Below the pieces are notes generated by a model. The model saw only the letters and a list, made by a program, of their open reading frames with translations. It made no database searches and was not told the DNA's origin. A stretch of 64,000 nucleotides of DNA from Arenicellales bacterium (lineage in GTDB: Bacteria; Pseudomonadota; Gammaproteobacteria; Arenicellales; JAJDZL01), in assembly GCA_951813075.1 (NCBI GenBank), contig OX638343.1, forward strand, positions 2,539,999 through 2,603,998, read 5' to 3'. This document shows positions 10,278 to 18,559 of the stretch, in pieces. The position numbers were made by a program, and so were the translations under genes. Position 1 is the first letter of the stretch. Every line of letters begins with the position of its first letter.

Positions 10278-10601
10278 ATGGCGATAACACTTACGGAAAC
10301 TGCGGCAAATAGAATTCGCACCTATCTGGAAAAAGGTGATGGCCGCGCCCTGCGCTTCGGGGTTCGAAAGACCGGATGCTCTGGTTTTGCCTATGTCGTG
10401 GATATCACGTCGGAAGCAAACGCCGATGACCTTGTATTCAGCAGTCGTGGCATTGATGTTTATGTCGATCCCGGTAGCCTCGAACTGATTGACGGAACAA
10501 CCATTCACTTTAAGAAACAGGAGCTTGCCGAATCGTTTGTATTCCAGAATCCGAACGTCAGTGCGGAATGTGGGTGCGGCGAGAGTTTTACGGTTGACTG
10601 A
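10278..10601 (+). CDS. iscA: A-type iron-sulfur cluster carrier IscA
   Basis: A 107-residue A-type carrier that delivers Fe-S clusters to apo-proteins. The three cluster ligands are present: Cys34 in GCSGF and Cys98 and Cys100 in ECGCGES. The placement after trmJ points to the IscA branch of the family, but iscR, iscS and iscU, which normally separate the two, are absent from this locus. SufA or ErpA remain possible on sequence alone. The next gene, mtaB, encodes an Fe-S radical-SAM enzyme and could be a client. Confidence 0.88.
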   Translation: MAITLTETAANRIRTYLEKGDGRALRFGVRKTGCSGFAYVVDITSEANADDLVFSSRGIDVYVDPGSLELIDGTTIHFKKQELAESFVFQNPNVSAECGCGESFTVD

Positions 10602-10639
10602 GGTTCTGTCGACCTCAGAATTCAGAAATACGGCTTGAT

Positions 10640-10678
10640 TGGGGATGGCGGTTCGGAGTCCGCGCCGAACCTACCCCA
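10640..10678. other. strong imperfect hairpin between iscA and mtaB
   Basis: Perfect seven-base arms GGTTCGG (10650-10656) and CCGAACC (10665-10671) enclose an eight-base loop. They are nested inside TGGGG (10640-10644) and CCCCA (10674-10678). No T-run follows on either strand, so it is not a standard intrinsic terminator. It could be an mRNA stability or processing structure upstream of mtaB. Confidence 0.4.
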
Positions 10679-10717
10679 CAAAATTCAACCTAGCGACCAG
10701 AGTGTCTGCCTGATCCA

Positions 10718-12088
10718 ATGACAGTCTCAAATGATGCATACACGCCTTCGGTTTCGATTGAAACGTTGGGTTGCAAGGTCAATCTGTTTGAGTCGGAGTA
10801 CATCTATCATCAGTTTCAGTCGGCGGATTGGGTAAAAGCTGATGCCGGGACTGCCGACCTTTGCGTCATCAACACCTGCACCGTAACCAAAGAGGCGGAT
10901 CGACAGTCGCGCCAGGCAATCCGACGTACGATCAGAAACAATCCCGATGCCACAGTCGTGGTTACTGGTTGCTATGCCGAAATGCAACCGGAAAAATGTG
11001 CTGAAATTGAAGGTGTAGATTTAGTAGTACCGGGAACCGAAAAACTGAGAATTCCTGAGATTGTTTCACTGGGACACAAAAACAAGCAGTCGATCTTCAG
11101 AAGCGACGGTGATTTGTCAAGTCCACTGCCAAGCGAAGCAGTTGCCGGGTTTGAATCCAGAACGCGCGCCTATCTTCAGATTCAGCAAGGATGCGACAAT
11201 GGATGCACGTTCTGTATCATCCATAAGGCAAGAGGCGCCAGTCGATCCATTCTGCCCACGACGGTCGCTCGACAGGTAGAGCGATATGCCCGTCAAGGAT
11301 TTCGAGAGATCGTTGTCTGTGGTATTGATCTTGGTGCGTACGGGTTTGACCTGTCCACCCAGTCGAATGGAAGTCTCTGTCTTTCGTCGTTGATTCGGGA
11401 GCTGGCCACCCGACACCCGGATCTCAGATTCAGACTGAGTTCGATTGACCCGGCACACATCACGTCTGAACTGATAGCAGTTTTCGATGAATTCGAGAAT
11501 GTCTGTCCTCACCTGCATCTTTCATTACAAAGCATGTCGCCGATTATTCTCAAGCGTATGAAGAGAAGATATGCACCCGAAGATGTGTTCCAGGCAGTCG
11601 AAGCGTTGTACAAGACTCGTTCTGACCTGATACTCTCAGCGGACGTCATGGTCGGATTTCCAACCGAGTCTGATGATGATTTTGAGCGAACTAGACGAGC
11701 GCTGCATGAACTTGAAGTCTCCTATCCGCATGTCTTTGCTTATTCACAAAGACATGGCACGCCAGCTGCACGCATTCCAAAGCAGATTCCGCATGAGATA
11801 CGGAAGGAACGCGCGCGGCTACTTCGGGACGAAGGTGAACGGATACGCCAAAAGGTTCTCAGACGTTTTTTCGGTCAAACTGTCAGAACTTTGGTCGAAA
11901 ACGTAGTTGAGCCCACAATTCAGTTGACAAGATCCAGAATGGCCAATTTTGTCCCGGTGTATTTCCGGCGCGCAGATGAAAGTGAACAGGAATATCAGAA
12001 TCTTGTCATTACACAATTCTGCAGGGATGGTTTGAAGGGCGAAATTTCGAAATTCCGTGAACAACAGGTGAATTCGGCGATCGTCTAA
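10718..12088 (+). CDS. mtaB: tRNA t6A37 methylthiotransferase MtaB
   Basis: A radical-SAM methylthiotransferase that converts t6A to ms2t6A at position 37 of tRNAs decoding ANN codons. The N-terminal motif TLGCKVN near residue 17 and NTCTVTKEADRQSRQ near residue 51 distinguish MtaB from MiaB and RimO. The radical-SAM cluster is bound by CDNGCTFC near residue 150 (CxxxCxxC). The protein has 456 residues, a normal length, with a weak TRAM-like C-terminus. It stands alone, about 115 bases after iscA, with a hairpin between them. MtaB is better known from Bacillus and eukaryotes (CDKAL1) than from enteric bacteria, where MiaB and RimO dominate. Confidence 0.88.
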   Translation: MTVSNDAYTPSVSIETLGCKVNLFESEYIYHQFQSADWVKADAGTADLCVINTCTVTKEADRQSRQAIRRTIRNNPDATVVVTGCYAEMQPEKCAEIEGVDLVVPGTEKLRIPEIVSLGHKNKQSIFRSDGDLSSPLPSEAVAGFESRTRAYLQIQQGCDNGCTFCIIHKARGASRSILPTTVARQVERYARQGFREIVVCGIDLGAYGFDLSTQSNGSLCLSSLIRELATRHPDLRFRLSSIDPAHITSELIAVFDEFENVCPHLHLSLQSMSPIILKRMKRRYAPEDVFQAVEALYKTRSDLILSADVMVGFPTESDDDFERTRRALHELEVSYPHVFAYSQRHGTPAARIPKQIPHEIRKERARLLRDEGERIRQKVLRRFFGQTVRTLVENVVEPTIQLTRSRMANFVPVYFRRADESEQEYQNLVITQFCRDGLKGEISKFREQQVNSAIV

Positions 12089-12120
12089 AATCCATAATAA
12101 GACTTTGCAGATTTTGTCAA

Positions 12121-12147
12121 TTTGCCTCCTCGAAGATTTTAGGCAAA
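12121..12147. repeat. 7-bp inverted repeat upstream of ndk
   Basis: TTTGCCT and AGGCAAA are separated by 13 bases. The structure sits 33 bases after mtaB and 140 bases before ndk, without a T-run. It may be a weak terminator or an operator; nothing decides between them. Confidence 0.25.
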
Positions 12148-12287
12148 CGATAACAAATCACACTGGCTGGCTTGATACAGAATAAAATAGCGGTATCTGT
12201 TTCTTGCTCAGACGAAGAAACAACCTGCGGATTTTCTTCACCCGGATTAGATTATTTTCTTACCTTGATTCCGAGGATGCTTATTAC

Positions 12288-12719
12288 ATGAAACTTGAAC
12301 GAACTTTATCAATTATCAAACCTGACGCAGTGCGGCGGGACCTCATTGGTGAAATCAATCGCCGGTTTGAAGCTGGCGGCTTGTCCATTGTGGCATGCAA
12401 AATGATGCATCTGACCAAAGAACAGGCTCAGGGATTCTATGCGGTACATCGGGAGCGGCCTTTTTATGATAGCTTGGTGGAATACATGCAGTCGGGGCCG
12501 ATATTGGTGCAGGTACTGGAAGGCGACAAGGCGATATCGCAAAATAGGGCGATCATGGGTGCGACCAATCCTGCTAACGCAGCGCCGGGTACCATCCGCG
12601 CAGATTTTGCGGAATCTCTGCAATGCAATTCAGTTCACGGTTCAGATGCGGTAAAAACAGCTCAGACCGAAATTGAATTCTTCTTTCCCGCCGAGGAAAT
12701 CCATTCCAGAAACTCCTGA
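12288..12719 (+). CDS. ndk: nucleoside diphosphate kinase
   Basis: Transfers the gamma phosphate from ATP to NDPs through a phosphohistidine. The protein has 143 residues from the ATG at 12288, exactly the usual length, and begins [15 protein letters not shown]. The active-site histidine lies in NSVHGSD near residue 117, with the Kpn-loop region earlier. Longer in-frame starts upstream have no match to the family. It is the first gene of the conserved ndk-rlmN-hisS-yfgM-bamB-der block and lies 36 bases before rlmN. Confidence 0.96.
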   Translation: MKLERTLSIIKPDAVRRDLIGEINRRFEAGGLSIVACKMMHLTKEQAQGFYAVHRERPFYDSLVEYMQSGPILVQVLEGDKAISQNRAIMGATNPANAAPGTIRADFAESLQCNSVHGSDAVKTAQTEIEFFFPAEEIHSRNS

Positions 12720-12755
12720 ATTTTCCAGATCGAAGAAAGAATTACGTCAACTGAA

Positions 12756-13853
12756 ATGAACGTCAACCTCCTAGGTTGTGACCGTACCGCGCTGACCGAA
12801 TATATGGCGGACCTCGGCGAGCCGTCCTATCGTACAGATCAGATAATGAAGTGGATTCATCAGCGTCATGTGACAGATTTCAACGAAATGAGCGATCTCA
12901 GCAAGCAGTTGAGACGTCATCTGTCTGAGAATACCTCAATAAAGGGATTGCGCGCGGTCAGCGATGTCGTGTCCCAGGATCGGACTCGCAAGTGGCTTCT
13001 CGAACTGGATGACGGTAACTGTGTTGAGACAGTTTTCATACCGGAAGATTCAAGAGGCACGCTTTGCATTTCGTCGCAGGTCGGGTGCTCGCTGACATGT
13101 TCATTTTGTGCGACAGGACGACAGGGGTTTAACCGAAATCTTACGACCGCTGAAATTATCGCTCAGGTTTGGTTCACAATCAGTGAACTGTCTACCGATC
13201 AGATCAAAAGGCCGATCACCAATATCGTATTGATGGGAATGGGTGAACCGCTGCTCAATTATGAGCAGGTGGTCCCGGCACTCAGGCTAATGCTGGATGA
13301 CTGCAGTTATGGATTTTCCAGAAGAAAGGTGACACTGAGTACTGCGGGTGTTATTCCTGGAATCAAACGCCTGCTGACCGACTGCCCGGTGAGTCTTGCT
13401 GTTTCGTTGCATGCACCAGACGACGAGTTGCGCAATCAGCTGGTACCGATCAACCGCAAATATCCAATCGCGGATTTGATGGCCGCGTGTGCGGAATATG
13501 CCAGACATGATCGACGCTGGCGCGTCACTTTCGAATACATCATGATCAAGGACGTGAACGACTCGCTCCGGCATGCCAGAAAGCTTGTCCGAATACTTTC
13601 AGACATTCCCTCGAAGGTGAATCTAATTCCCTACAATTCAGTTGCCGGACTCGACTACGAGAGATCTTCGAAGGAGTCAATCGATCGATTCCGAGACGTG
13701 CTTCTGGCATCGGATGTCATGACTATAACGCGCAAGACGAGAGGCGACGAGGTCGCTGCAGCGTGTGGTCAGCTGGTCGGTCGATTCAAGGACCGCACCA
13801 AACGTTCAATACGCTTGGGTACTGCGTTACCCGACGCCGTGCTCGCTGAGTAG
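12756..13853 (+). CDS. rlmN: 23S rRNA/tRNA adenine-C2 methyltransferase RlmN
   Basis: A radical-SAM enzyme that methylates C2 of A2503 in 23S rRNA and A37 in some tRNAs. The radical-SAM cluster motif CSLTCSFC is near residue 112, followed by ATGRQGFNR. The second essential Cys lies in AAACGQL near residue 343, and the other active-site Cys (Cys118 in E. coli) is within the CxxxCxxC region. The length of 365 residues is normal. In E. coli rlmN is followed by rodZ and ispG before hisS; both are missing here and hisS follows after only 18 bases. Confidence 0.95.
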   Translation: MNVNLLGCDRTALTEYMADLGEPSYRTDQIMKWIHQRHVTDFNEMSDLSKQLRRHLSENTSIKGLRAVSDVVSQDRTRKWLLELDDGNCVETVFIPEDSRGTLCISSQVGCSLTCSFCATGRQGFNRNLTTAEIIAQVWFTISELSTDQIKRPITNIVLMGMGEPLLNYEQVVPALRLMLDDCSYGFSRRKVTLSTAGVIPGIKRLLTDCPVSLAVSLHAPDDELRNQLVPINRKYPIADLMAACAEYARHDRRWRVTFEYIMIKDVNDSLRHARKLVRILSDIPSKVNLIPYNSVAGLDYERSSKESIDRFRDVLLASDVMTITRKTRGDEVAAACGQLVGRFKDRTKRSIRLGTALPDAVLAE

Positions 13854-13871
13854 CCAAGGAGGCGAATTGGG

Positions 13872-15149
13872 ATGGCTGTGAAGATTCAGTCGGTGCGCGG
13901 CATGAAAGATTTGCTTCCCGGTGAGATAGAGTTGTGGCAACAGGTCGAGCAGGAGATTCGTGATGTGTCGGCGTTGTATGGCTACCGTGAAATCAGGTTG
14001 CCGCTGCTCGAACGTACCGAGCTATTCAAGCGCTCTATCGGCGAGGCAACTGATATTGTTGAGAAGGAGATGTACACCTTTTTTGACAACAACGACGAAA
14101 GCATGACACTCCGACCGGAAGCGACTGCGAGTTGCGTACGCGCCGGTGTCGAGCACAGCTTGTTTCACAATGCACGCGCGAGACTATGGTACATGGGACC
14201 GATGTTTCGATACGAAAGGCCTCAGAAAGGGCGCTACCGTCAATTCCACCAGTACGGAATCGAAGCTTTTGGCTGGTCCGGACCGGATATTGATGCTGAA
14301 ATCATCGACGTCGGCCATACGTTGTGGAAACGTCTGAAGATAGACCGGTTTGCCAAGTTGGAAATCAACTCCTTGGGTACACCCGATTCGAGAGCATCTT
14401 ATCGTCAGCAGCTGGTCTCGTATTTCGAAGCGCATCATGGCGAACTTGACGAAGACAGCAAGAGAAGACTGAAGACAAATCCACTGCGAATTCTTGACAG
14501 CAAGAATACTGAGATGCAGGAAGTAGTGCAGTCAGCACCTGTTTTGATGGATTACCTGAGCGATGAATCGAGAGATCATTTCGACAGATTGCTAGGACAT
14601 CTGCGTGATCTTGGAATTGACTATGAGGTTAACAATCGACTTGTACGCGGACTTGATTACTACTCGGGTACGGTATTTGAGTGGGTAACCGATCAACTAG
14701 GAGCGCAGAATGCGATTTGTGCGGGTGGTCGATATGACGGCCTTGTCGAACTGCTTGGCGGACGCGAAGTTCCGGGAGCCGGTTTCGCCATGGGTCTTGA
14801 ACGACTCGTTGAAGTCGTCAGGCTTGGGGATTTTCAGCCTGAATCAGCCGCTGCCGATGTTTACTTGTGTATGTTGGGCGATGAAGCGCAGAAAATGGGT
14901 CATTCGATTGCGCAGACGCTTCGCGAATCGAATGTGGCGACCATACTGCATTGTGGTGGAGGCAAACTCGCCCGACAGCTTCGGAATGCCGACAGGCTCA
15001 ACACTGCGATTGCTATAATTGTCGGGCAATCCGAATGGGAAGCGGGCAACGCGGTTATCAAGAACCTCAGAGCGGATGAACTGCAGAAAGTTGTTCGTGT
15101 TTCCGAAATTGTTGTGACCGTTAAACAGATGCTTGAAGCAAGAAATTGA
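13872..15149 (+). CDS. hisS: histidine--tRNA ligase
   Basis: A class II aminoacyl-tRNA synthetase of 425 residues, a normal length. Motif 1 region is SVRGMKDLLPGE. Motif 2 shows RYERPQKGRYRQFHQYG near residue 116. The histidine-specific loops RGLDYYSGTVFEW near residue 260 and CAGGRYDGL are also present. The C-terminal anticodon-binding domain follows. The ATG at 13872 has a strong ribosome-binding site, GGAGG, eleven bases upstream. Expression is probably coupled to the surrounding genes, because gaps in this block are 7 to 22 bases. Confidence 0.96.
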   Translation: MAVKIQSVRGMKDLLPGEIELWQQVEQEIRDVSALYGYREIRLPLLERTELFKRSIGEATDIVEKEMYTFFDNNDESMTLRPEATASCVRAGVEHSLFHNARARLWYMGPMFRYERPQKGRYRQFHQYGIEAFGWSGPDIDAEIIDVGHTLWKRLKIDRFAKLEINSLGTPDSRASYRQQLVSYFEAHHGELDEDSKRRLKTNPLRILDSKNTEMQEVVQSAPVLMDYLSDESRDHFDRLLGHLRDLGIDYEVNNRLVRGLDYYSGTVFEWVTDQLGAQNAICAGGRYDGLVELLGGREVPGAGFAMGLERLVEVVRLGDFQPESAAADVYLCMLGDEAQKMGHSIAQTLRESNVATILHCGGGKLARQLRNADRLNTAIAIIVGQSEWEAGNAVIKNLRADELQKVVRVSEIVVTVKQMLEARN

Positions 15150-15171
15150 TCGTAAACCAGAGTCAAGTCAA

Positions 15172-15795
15172 ATGGCAACAGACGACGAACGCCTAGATCA
15201 GATAAAAGAGTGGTGGAAAGAATATCGCTGGGCGATTGTCGGGGGTACTGCACTCGGAATCAGTGCGATTGGAGGCTGGACAGGTTGGAGCGAATACTCC
15301 CGAATCCAGCAGGAATCCGCGTCGGCGCTTTATCAGGATGTTTCGATTGCTGTTGTTCAAAGCGACTATGAAGCGGTATTGACTGCTGCTGAGCAATTAC
15401 TGGATGAACATGGTTCGACGGGATATGCGGGTAAGGCTTTGTTGCTGATGGCTCGCGCGAGTTACGAACATGGTGATTCCGGTCAAGCTCGCCGCTATCT
15501 TCAGCAAGCAATGAGCGAAGCGACAGAAGAAGCAACTGTTCATGTGGCCAGGATCAGACTTGCAAAGTTGATGATTGCCGAGCGGGAATATCAGGAAGCG
15601 CTCAATTTGCTTGATGTCGACGAACAGCAGGGTTTCGATTCTTATTATCTTGAACTTCAAGGTGATGCCTATCATGCACTGGGAATGGACAAACAAGCAC
15701 ATGAAGCGTATCTTGGAAGCATCGATGCACTCAGACCAGGGTCACAATACGAACAAATTCTTGCATTGAAATTGAACGAAACTCTCAGCGAATGA
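15172..15795 (+). CDS. yfgM: YfgM family ancillary SecYEG translocon subunit
   Basis: A 207-residue single-pass inner-membrane protein. A cytoplasmic N-terminus with DERLDQIKEWWKEYRW is followed by a transmembrane segment around residues 22-42 (AIVGGTALGISAIGG) and a periplasmic TPR-type domain. In E. coli YfgM binds SecYEG and PpiD and helps hand over exported proteins. The ATG at 15172 lies 22 bases after hisS; a TTG at 15133 would overlap hisS and is less likely. It is located between hisS and bamB as in E. coli. Confidence 0.88.
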   Translation: MATDDERLDQIKEWWKEYRWAIVGGTALGISAIGGWTGWSEYSRIQQESASALYQDVSIAVVQSDYEAVLTAAEQLLDEHGSTGYAGKALLLMARASYEHGDSGQARRYLQQAMSEATEEATVHVARIRLAKLMIAEREYQEALNLLDVDEQQGFDSYYLELQGDAYHALGMDKQAHEAYLGSIDALRPGSQYEQILALKLNETLSE

Positions 15796-15802
15796 TTCCA
15801 GC

Positions 15803-16951
15803 ATGAAACTTCGTCTGCTCATCCTATGCGCTATCTGCCTGACACTTGTCGCCTGTACATCAAACAGAAAGCGTGGTCCGGACCCAACACCCCTCACCAA
15901 GATTACCGCTACAGTGCAATTGGTTCCTTTGTGGAGTAGCAGTTTCTCACCGGGACGTGGCAATGCGAGTAGCAAGTTTATAAATTTGCTACCCATAATT
16001 GTTGATGACCAAATTATCGGCGCAGCGTCAGATGGTGTGGTTGCGTCCATCGACAAGAGTAATGGTACATTACGTTGGTCAACCAGTTTGGAGAACGAAA
16101 TTACCGCAGGGGTTGGAGAAGATGCTGGGACTGTTGCCGTAGTCAGTGGTGAGCGTAAAGTGGTTGCGTTGCGATCTGATTCCGGTGAAATTCGTTGGGA
16201 AAAGCCGATTGACCAGACCATATTCACTCCACCATTGGTTTATCGTGGCTTTGTAATATTGCAGACTATAGACGGCGACCTGCTTGCTATGGACACTTCG
16301 ACCGGAGAATCGGTGTGGGATGCTTTCTATGACCAACCGGAGTTTGTCGTTTTCGGCTCTCCGAGACCATTGGGAATTGGGAACATAATTCTTGTAGGCA
16401 ATGCGACTGGCAGAGTGTTCGCGACTGATCTCACGACTGGCTTGGAAAACTGGCAGATCTATCTGGGCGGTGCAGGTTCTGAAACAGCGCTCAGCGATGC
16501 TGAAACCATACCCGTCATCTTTGGCGACAAACTTTTCATTTCTGACTATACGAAGGCAATTGTGGCGTATGACCTCACCGATGGAAGTCTGTTCTGGCAG
16601 CATCGCAGACAATCCAAGCGACGCTTGGCGGTGGATTCAATCCAGGTTTATGGAGCGGACCTGGATGACAAGGTATTCGCGCTCGAACGCAGTGACGGAT
16701 CAATCGAATGGGAGCAGGACTCGCTGCTTCACCGTAAGTTAAGGAATATTGCATTGGTCGGTGAACATCTGGTAGTGGGTGATAAACAGGGCTTTCTTCA
16801 TATTTTGGATGCTGGTACCGGAGAAATAGTCGGAAGAACAAAGTTAAAGGGTGATGTTCTGTTCGGTGGACTACTGACAGACGGCAACAGACTTTTCGTC
16901 AGTTACAAATCAGGGCGCATGGATGCGTTCCGACTGACGTCTGATCAGTAA
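15803..16951 (+). CDS. bamB: outer membrane assembly lipoprotein BamB
   Basis: A beta-propeller lipoprotein of the BAM complex that inserts outer-membrane proteins. A lipoprotein signal peptide ends at LVACTS, giving Cys18 as the lipidated residue. The rest contains PQQ-type blade repeats, for instance GTLRWSTSLENEITAG, GEIRWEKPIDQTIFTPP and GSIEWEQDSLLHRKL, each with the W-docking pattern. The length of 382 residues is normal. The gene starts seven bases after yfgM. BamD is also encoded in this window, at another locus. Confidence 0.93.
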   Translation: MKLRLLILCAICLTLVACTSNRKRGPDPTPLTKITATVQLVPLWSSSFSPGRGNASSKFINLLPIIVDDQIIGAASDGVVASIDKSNGTLRWSTSLENEITAGVGEDAGTVAVVSGERKVVALRSDSGEIRWEKPIDQTIFTPPLVYRGFVILQTIDGDLLAMDTSTGESVWDAFYDQPEFVVFGSPRPLGIGNIILVGNATGRVFATDLTTGLENWQIYLGGAGSETALSDAETIPVIFGDKLFISDYTKAIVAYDLTDGSLFWQHRRQSKRRLAVDSIQVYGADLDDKVFALERSDGSIEWEQDSLLHRKLRNIALVGEHLVVGDKQGFLHILDAGTGEIVGRTKLKGDVLFGGLLTDGNRLFVSYKSGRMDAFRLTSDQ

Positions 16952-17227
16952 TCGCCACAGTTAGCGCCCGCGAGTCGCGGCCGCCCGAACTTATGACGTC
17001 GATAGACTGAACTTCTCCGTTTGGCCGACGACAAACGCACCATAGTTGCTGCAGCACGTCCGCCGTTGCACTACCTTTGCCCGGCATGAAGGTCACTCCG
17101 AATCCAGCCACGTTGATTTAAATTCCAGCCGGTTATTTGAATCGAGTGATCGACGAATACAATTTCCTGAATTTTATTGAAAATCTAGAATATCGAGCAA
17201 ACCGCGTTCAGTCTTATTTGGAAAATC

Positions 17228-18553
17228 ATGTTACCTGTAATCAGTATTGTTGGTCGCCCGAATGTCGGGAAGTCCACCTTATTCAATCGACTTACTCGAA
17301 CCCGGGATGCACTGGTCGACGACATTCCCGGAGTGACGCGCGACCGGCTCTATGGTATTGCTCGATTCGGGGAGCGCAGTGTTCTAATTGTCGATACCGG
17401 CGGAATTGGTGAAGAAGATGACACACTTTCCAAATTAGTCGCCGAACAGGTCGAGTCAGTTCTGGAAGAATCAGATGCGATTGTATTGCTGGTTGATGCA
17501 ACGCAGGGTCTGACCGTTGCTGATGAGCAAATCGCGCAGCGACTCGGTAAAATCAACATGCCTGTAGCGATCGCGGTCAACAAGAGCGAGGGGCTGGCAC
17601 CGGAATTGGCCTGTTTGGAATTTCAGTCGATCGGATACAGCGAACCGATCGCGATTTCCGCGCGGCGCGGCAGTGGCGTGGCACAGCTGTTTGAACCGAT
17701 TGTCCAATCTCTCCCGCAGAAAGAAGATCCACTTTGGCTTGATCCGGGACCGAAGATCGCCGTTATCGGTCGACCGAATGTCGGAAAATCCACACTGATC
17801 AATGCGATCTGTGGTGAACATCGTCTGATTGTCAGTGATGTACCGGGCACGACCAGAGATAGTGTGCTGGTACCGTTTGAACGAGGCGCGGAACGATATC
17901 GATTTATCGATACGGCTGGTGTGCGAAGACGATCCAAAGTCGGTAAATCGCTGGAGAAACTCTCGGTTGTAAAGACCCTGCAAGCAATCGAGGCTGCCCA
18001 TGTCGTCGTTTTGATGTTGGATGGCTCAGAAGCGGTAACCGATCAGGATGCTACACTGGCGGGTCTGATTCGGCGAGCTGGGCGCCCAGTGATTATTGCT
18101 GTGAACAAATCCGACCGAATCACACCAGCATCCCGGGTCGACATCGAAAAGATGCTACAACGAAAACTCGCATTTGCACCGCATCACGAGTCAATCTATA
18201 TTTCGGGACTCAAACATCAGGGATTTTCGAAGCTGCTCAGGGCGATCGAGCTGGCGTACCGTTCAGCGATGATCGATATGCCTACAGCGATGTTGAACAG
18301 GATGTTACAGGATGCCGTCAGTCAGATGCCTCCGCCGTTGTCCAGACGTCGTCCGGTGCGACTGAAATTTGCGCACCAAGGTGGTCGCAACCCACCGGTT
18401 GTCGTCATACACGGTAATAATGTGCATTCAATTCCAGATCACTACAGACGTTATCTGGAAAAAGTTTTTCGAGAACGGTTTGAGTTGTTTGGTGCAGACG
18501 TCAGGGTTGTCTTTCGTTCAGGCAAGAATCCGTTCGACAAGAATCGCGACTGA
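17228..18553 (+). CDS. der: ribosome-associated GTPase Der
   Basis: An essential GTPase with two tandem G domains and a KH-like C-terminus, involved in 50S subunit maturation. The first G1 motif GRPNVGKST is near residue 9 and the second near residue 181. DTGG and DTAG G3 motifs follow, and NKSE and NKSD act as G4 motifs. The length of 441 residues is normal. A 275-base spacer separates it from bamB, longer than other gaps in the block, so it may have its own promoter. It is convergent with xseA, with six bases between the stops. Confidence 0.95.
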   Translation: MLPVISIVGRPNVGKSTLFNRLTRTRDALVDDIPGVTRDRLYGIARFGERSVLIVDTGGIGEEDDTLSKLVAEQVESVLEESDAIVLLVDATQGLTVADEQIAQRLGKINMPVAIAVNKSEGLAPELACLEFQSIGYSEPIAISARRGSGVAQLFEPIVQSLPQKEDPLWLDPGPKIAVIGRPNVGKSTLINAICGEHRLIVSDVPGTTRDSVLVPFERGAERYRFIDTAGVRRRSKVGKSLEKLSVVKTLQAIEAAHVVVLMLDGSEAVTDQDATLAGLIRRAGRPVIIAVNKSDRITPASRVDIEKMLQRKLAFAPHHESIYISGLKHQGFSKLLRAIELAYRSAMIDMPTAMLNRMLQDAVSQMPPPLSRRRPVRLKFAHQGGRNPPVVVIHGNNVHSIPDHYRRYLEKVFRERFELFGADVRVVFRSGKNPFDKNRD

Positions 18554-18559
18554 ACCAAG

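Noticed and set aside
10640..10678. Hairpin read as part of a tRNA T-arm (GGTTCGG)
   Set aside because: No acceptor stem, anticodon arm or CCA context; the paired arms form a simple hairpin only.
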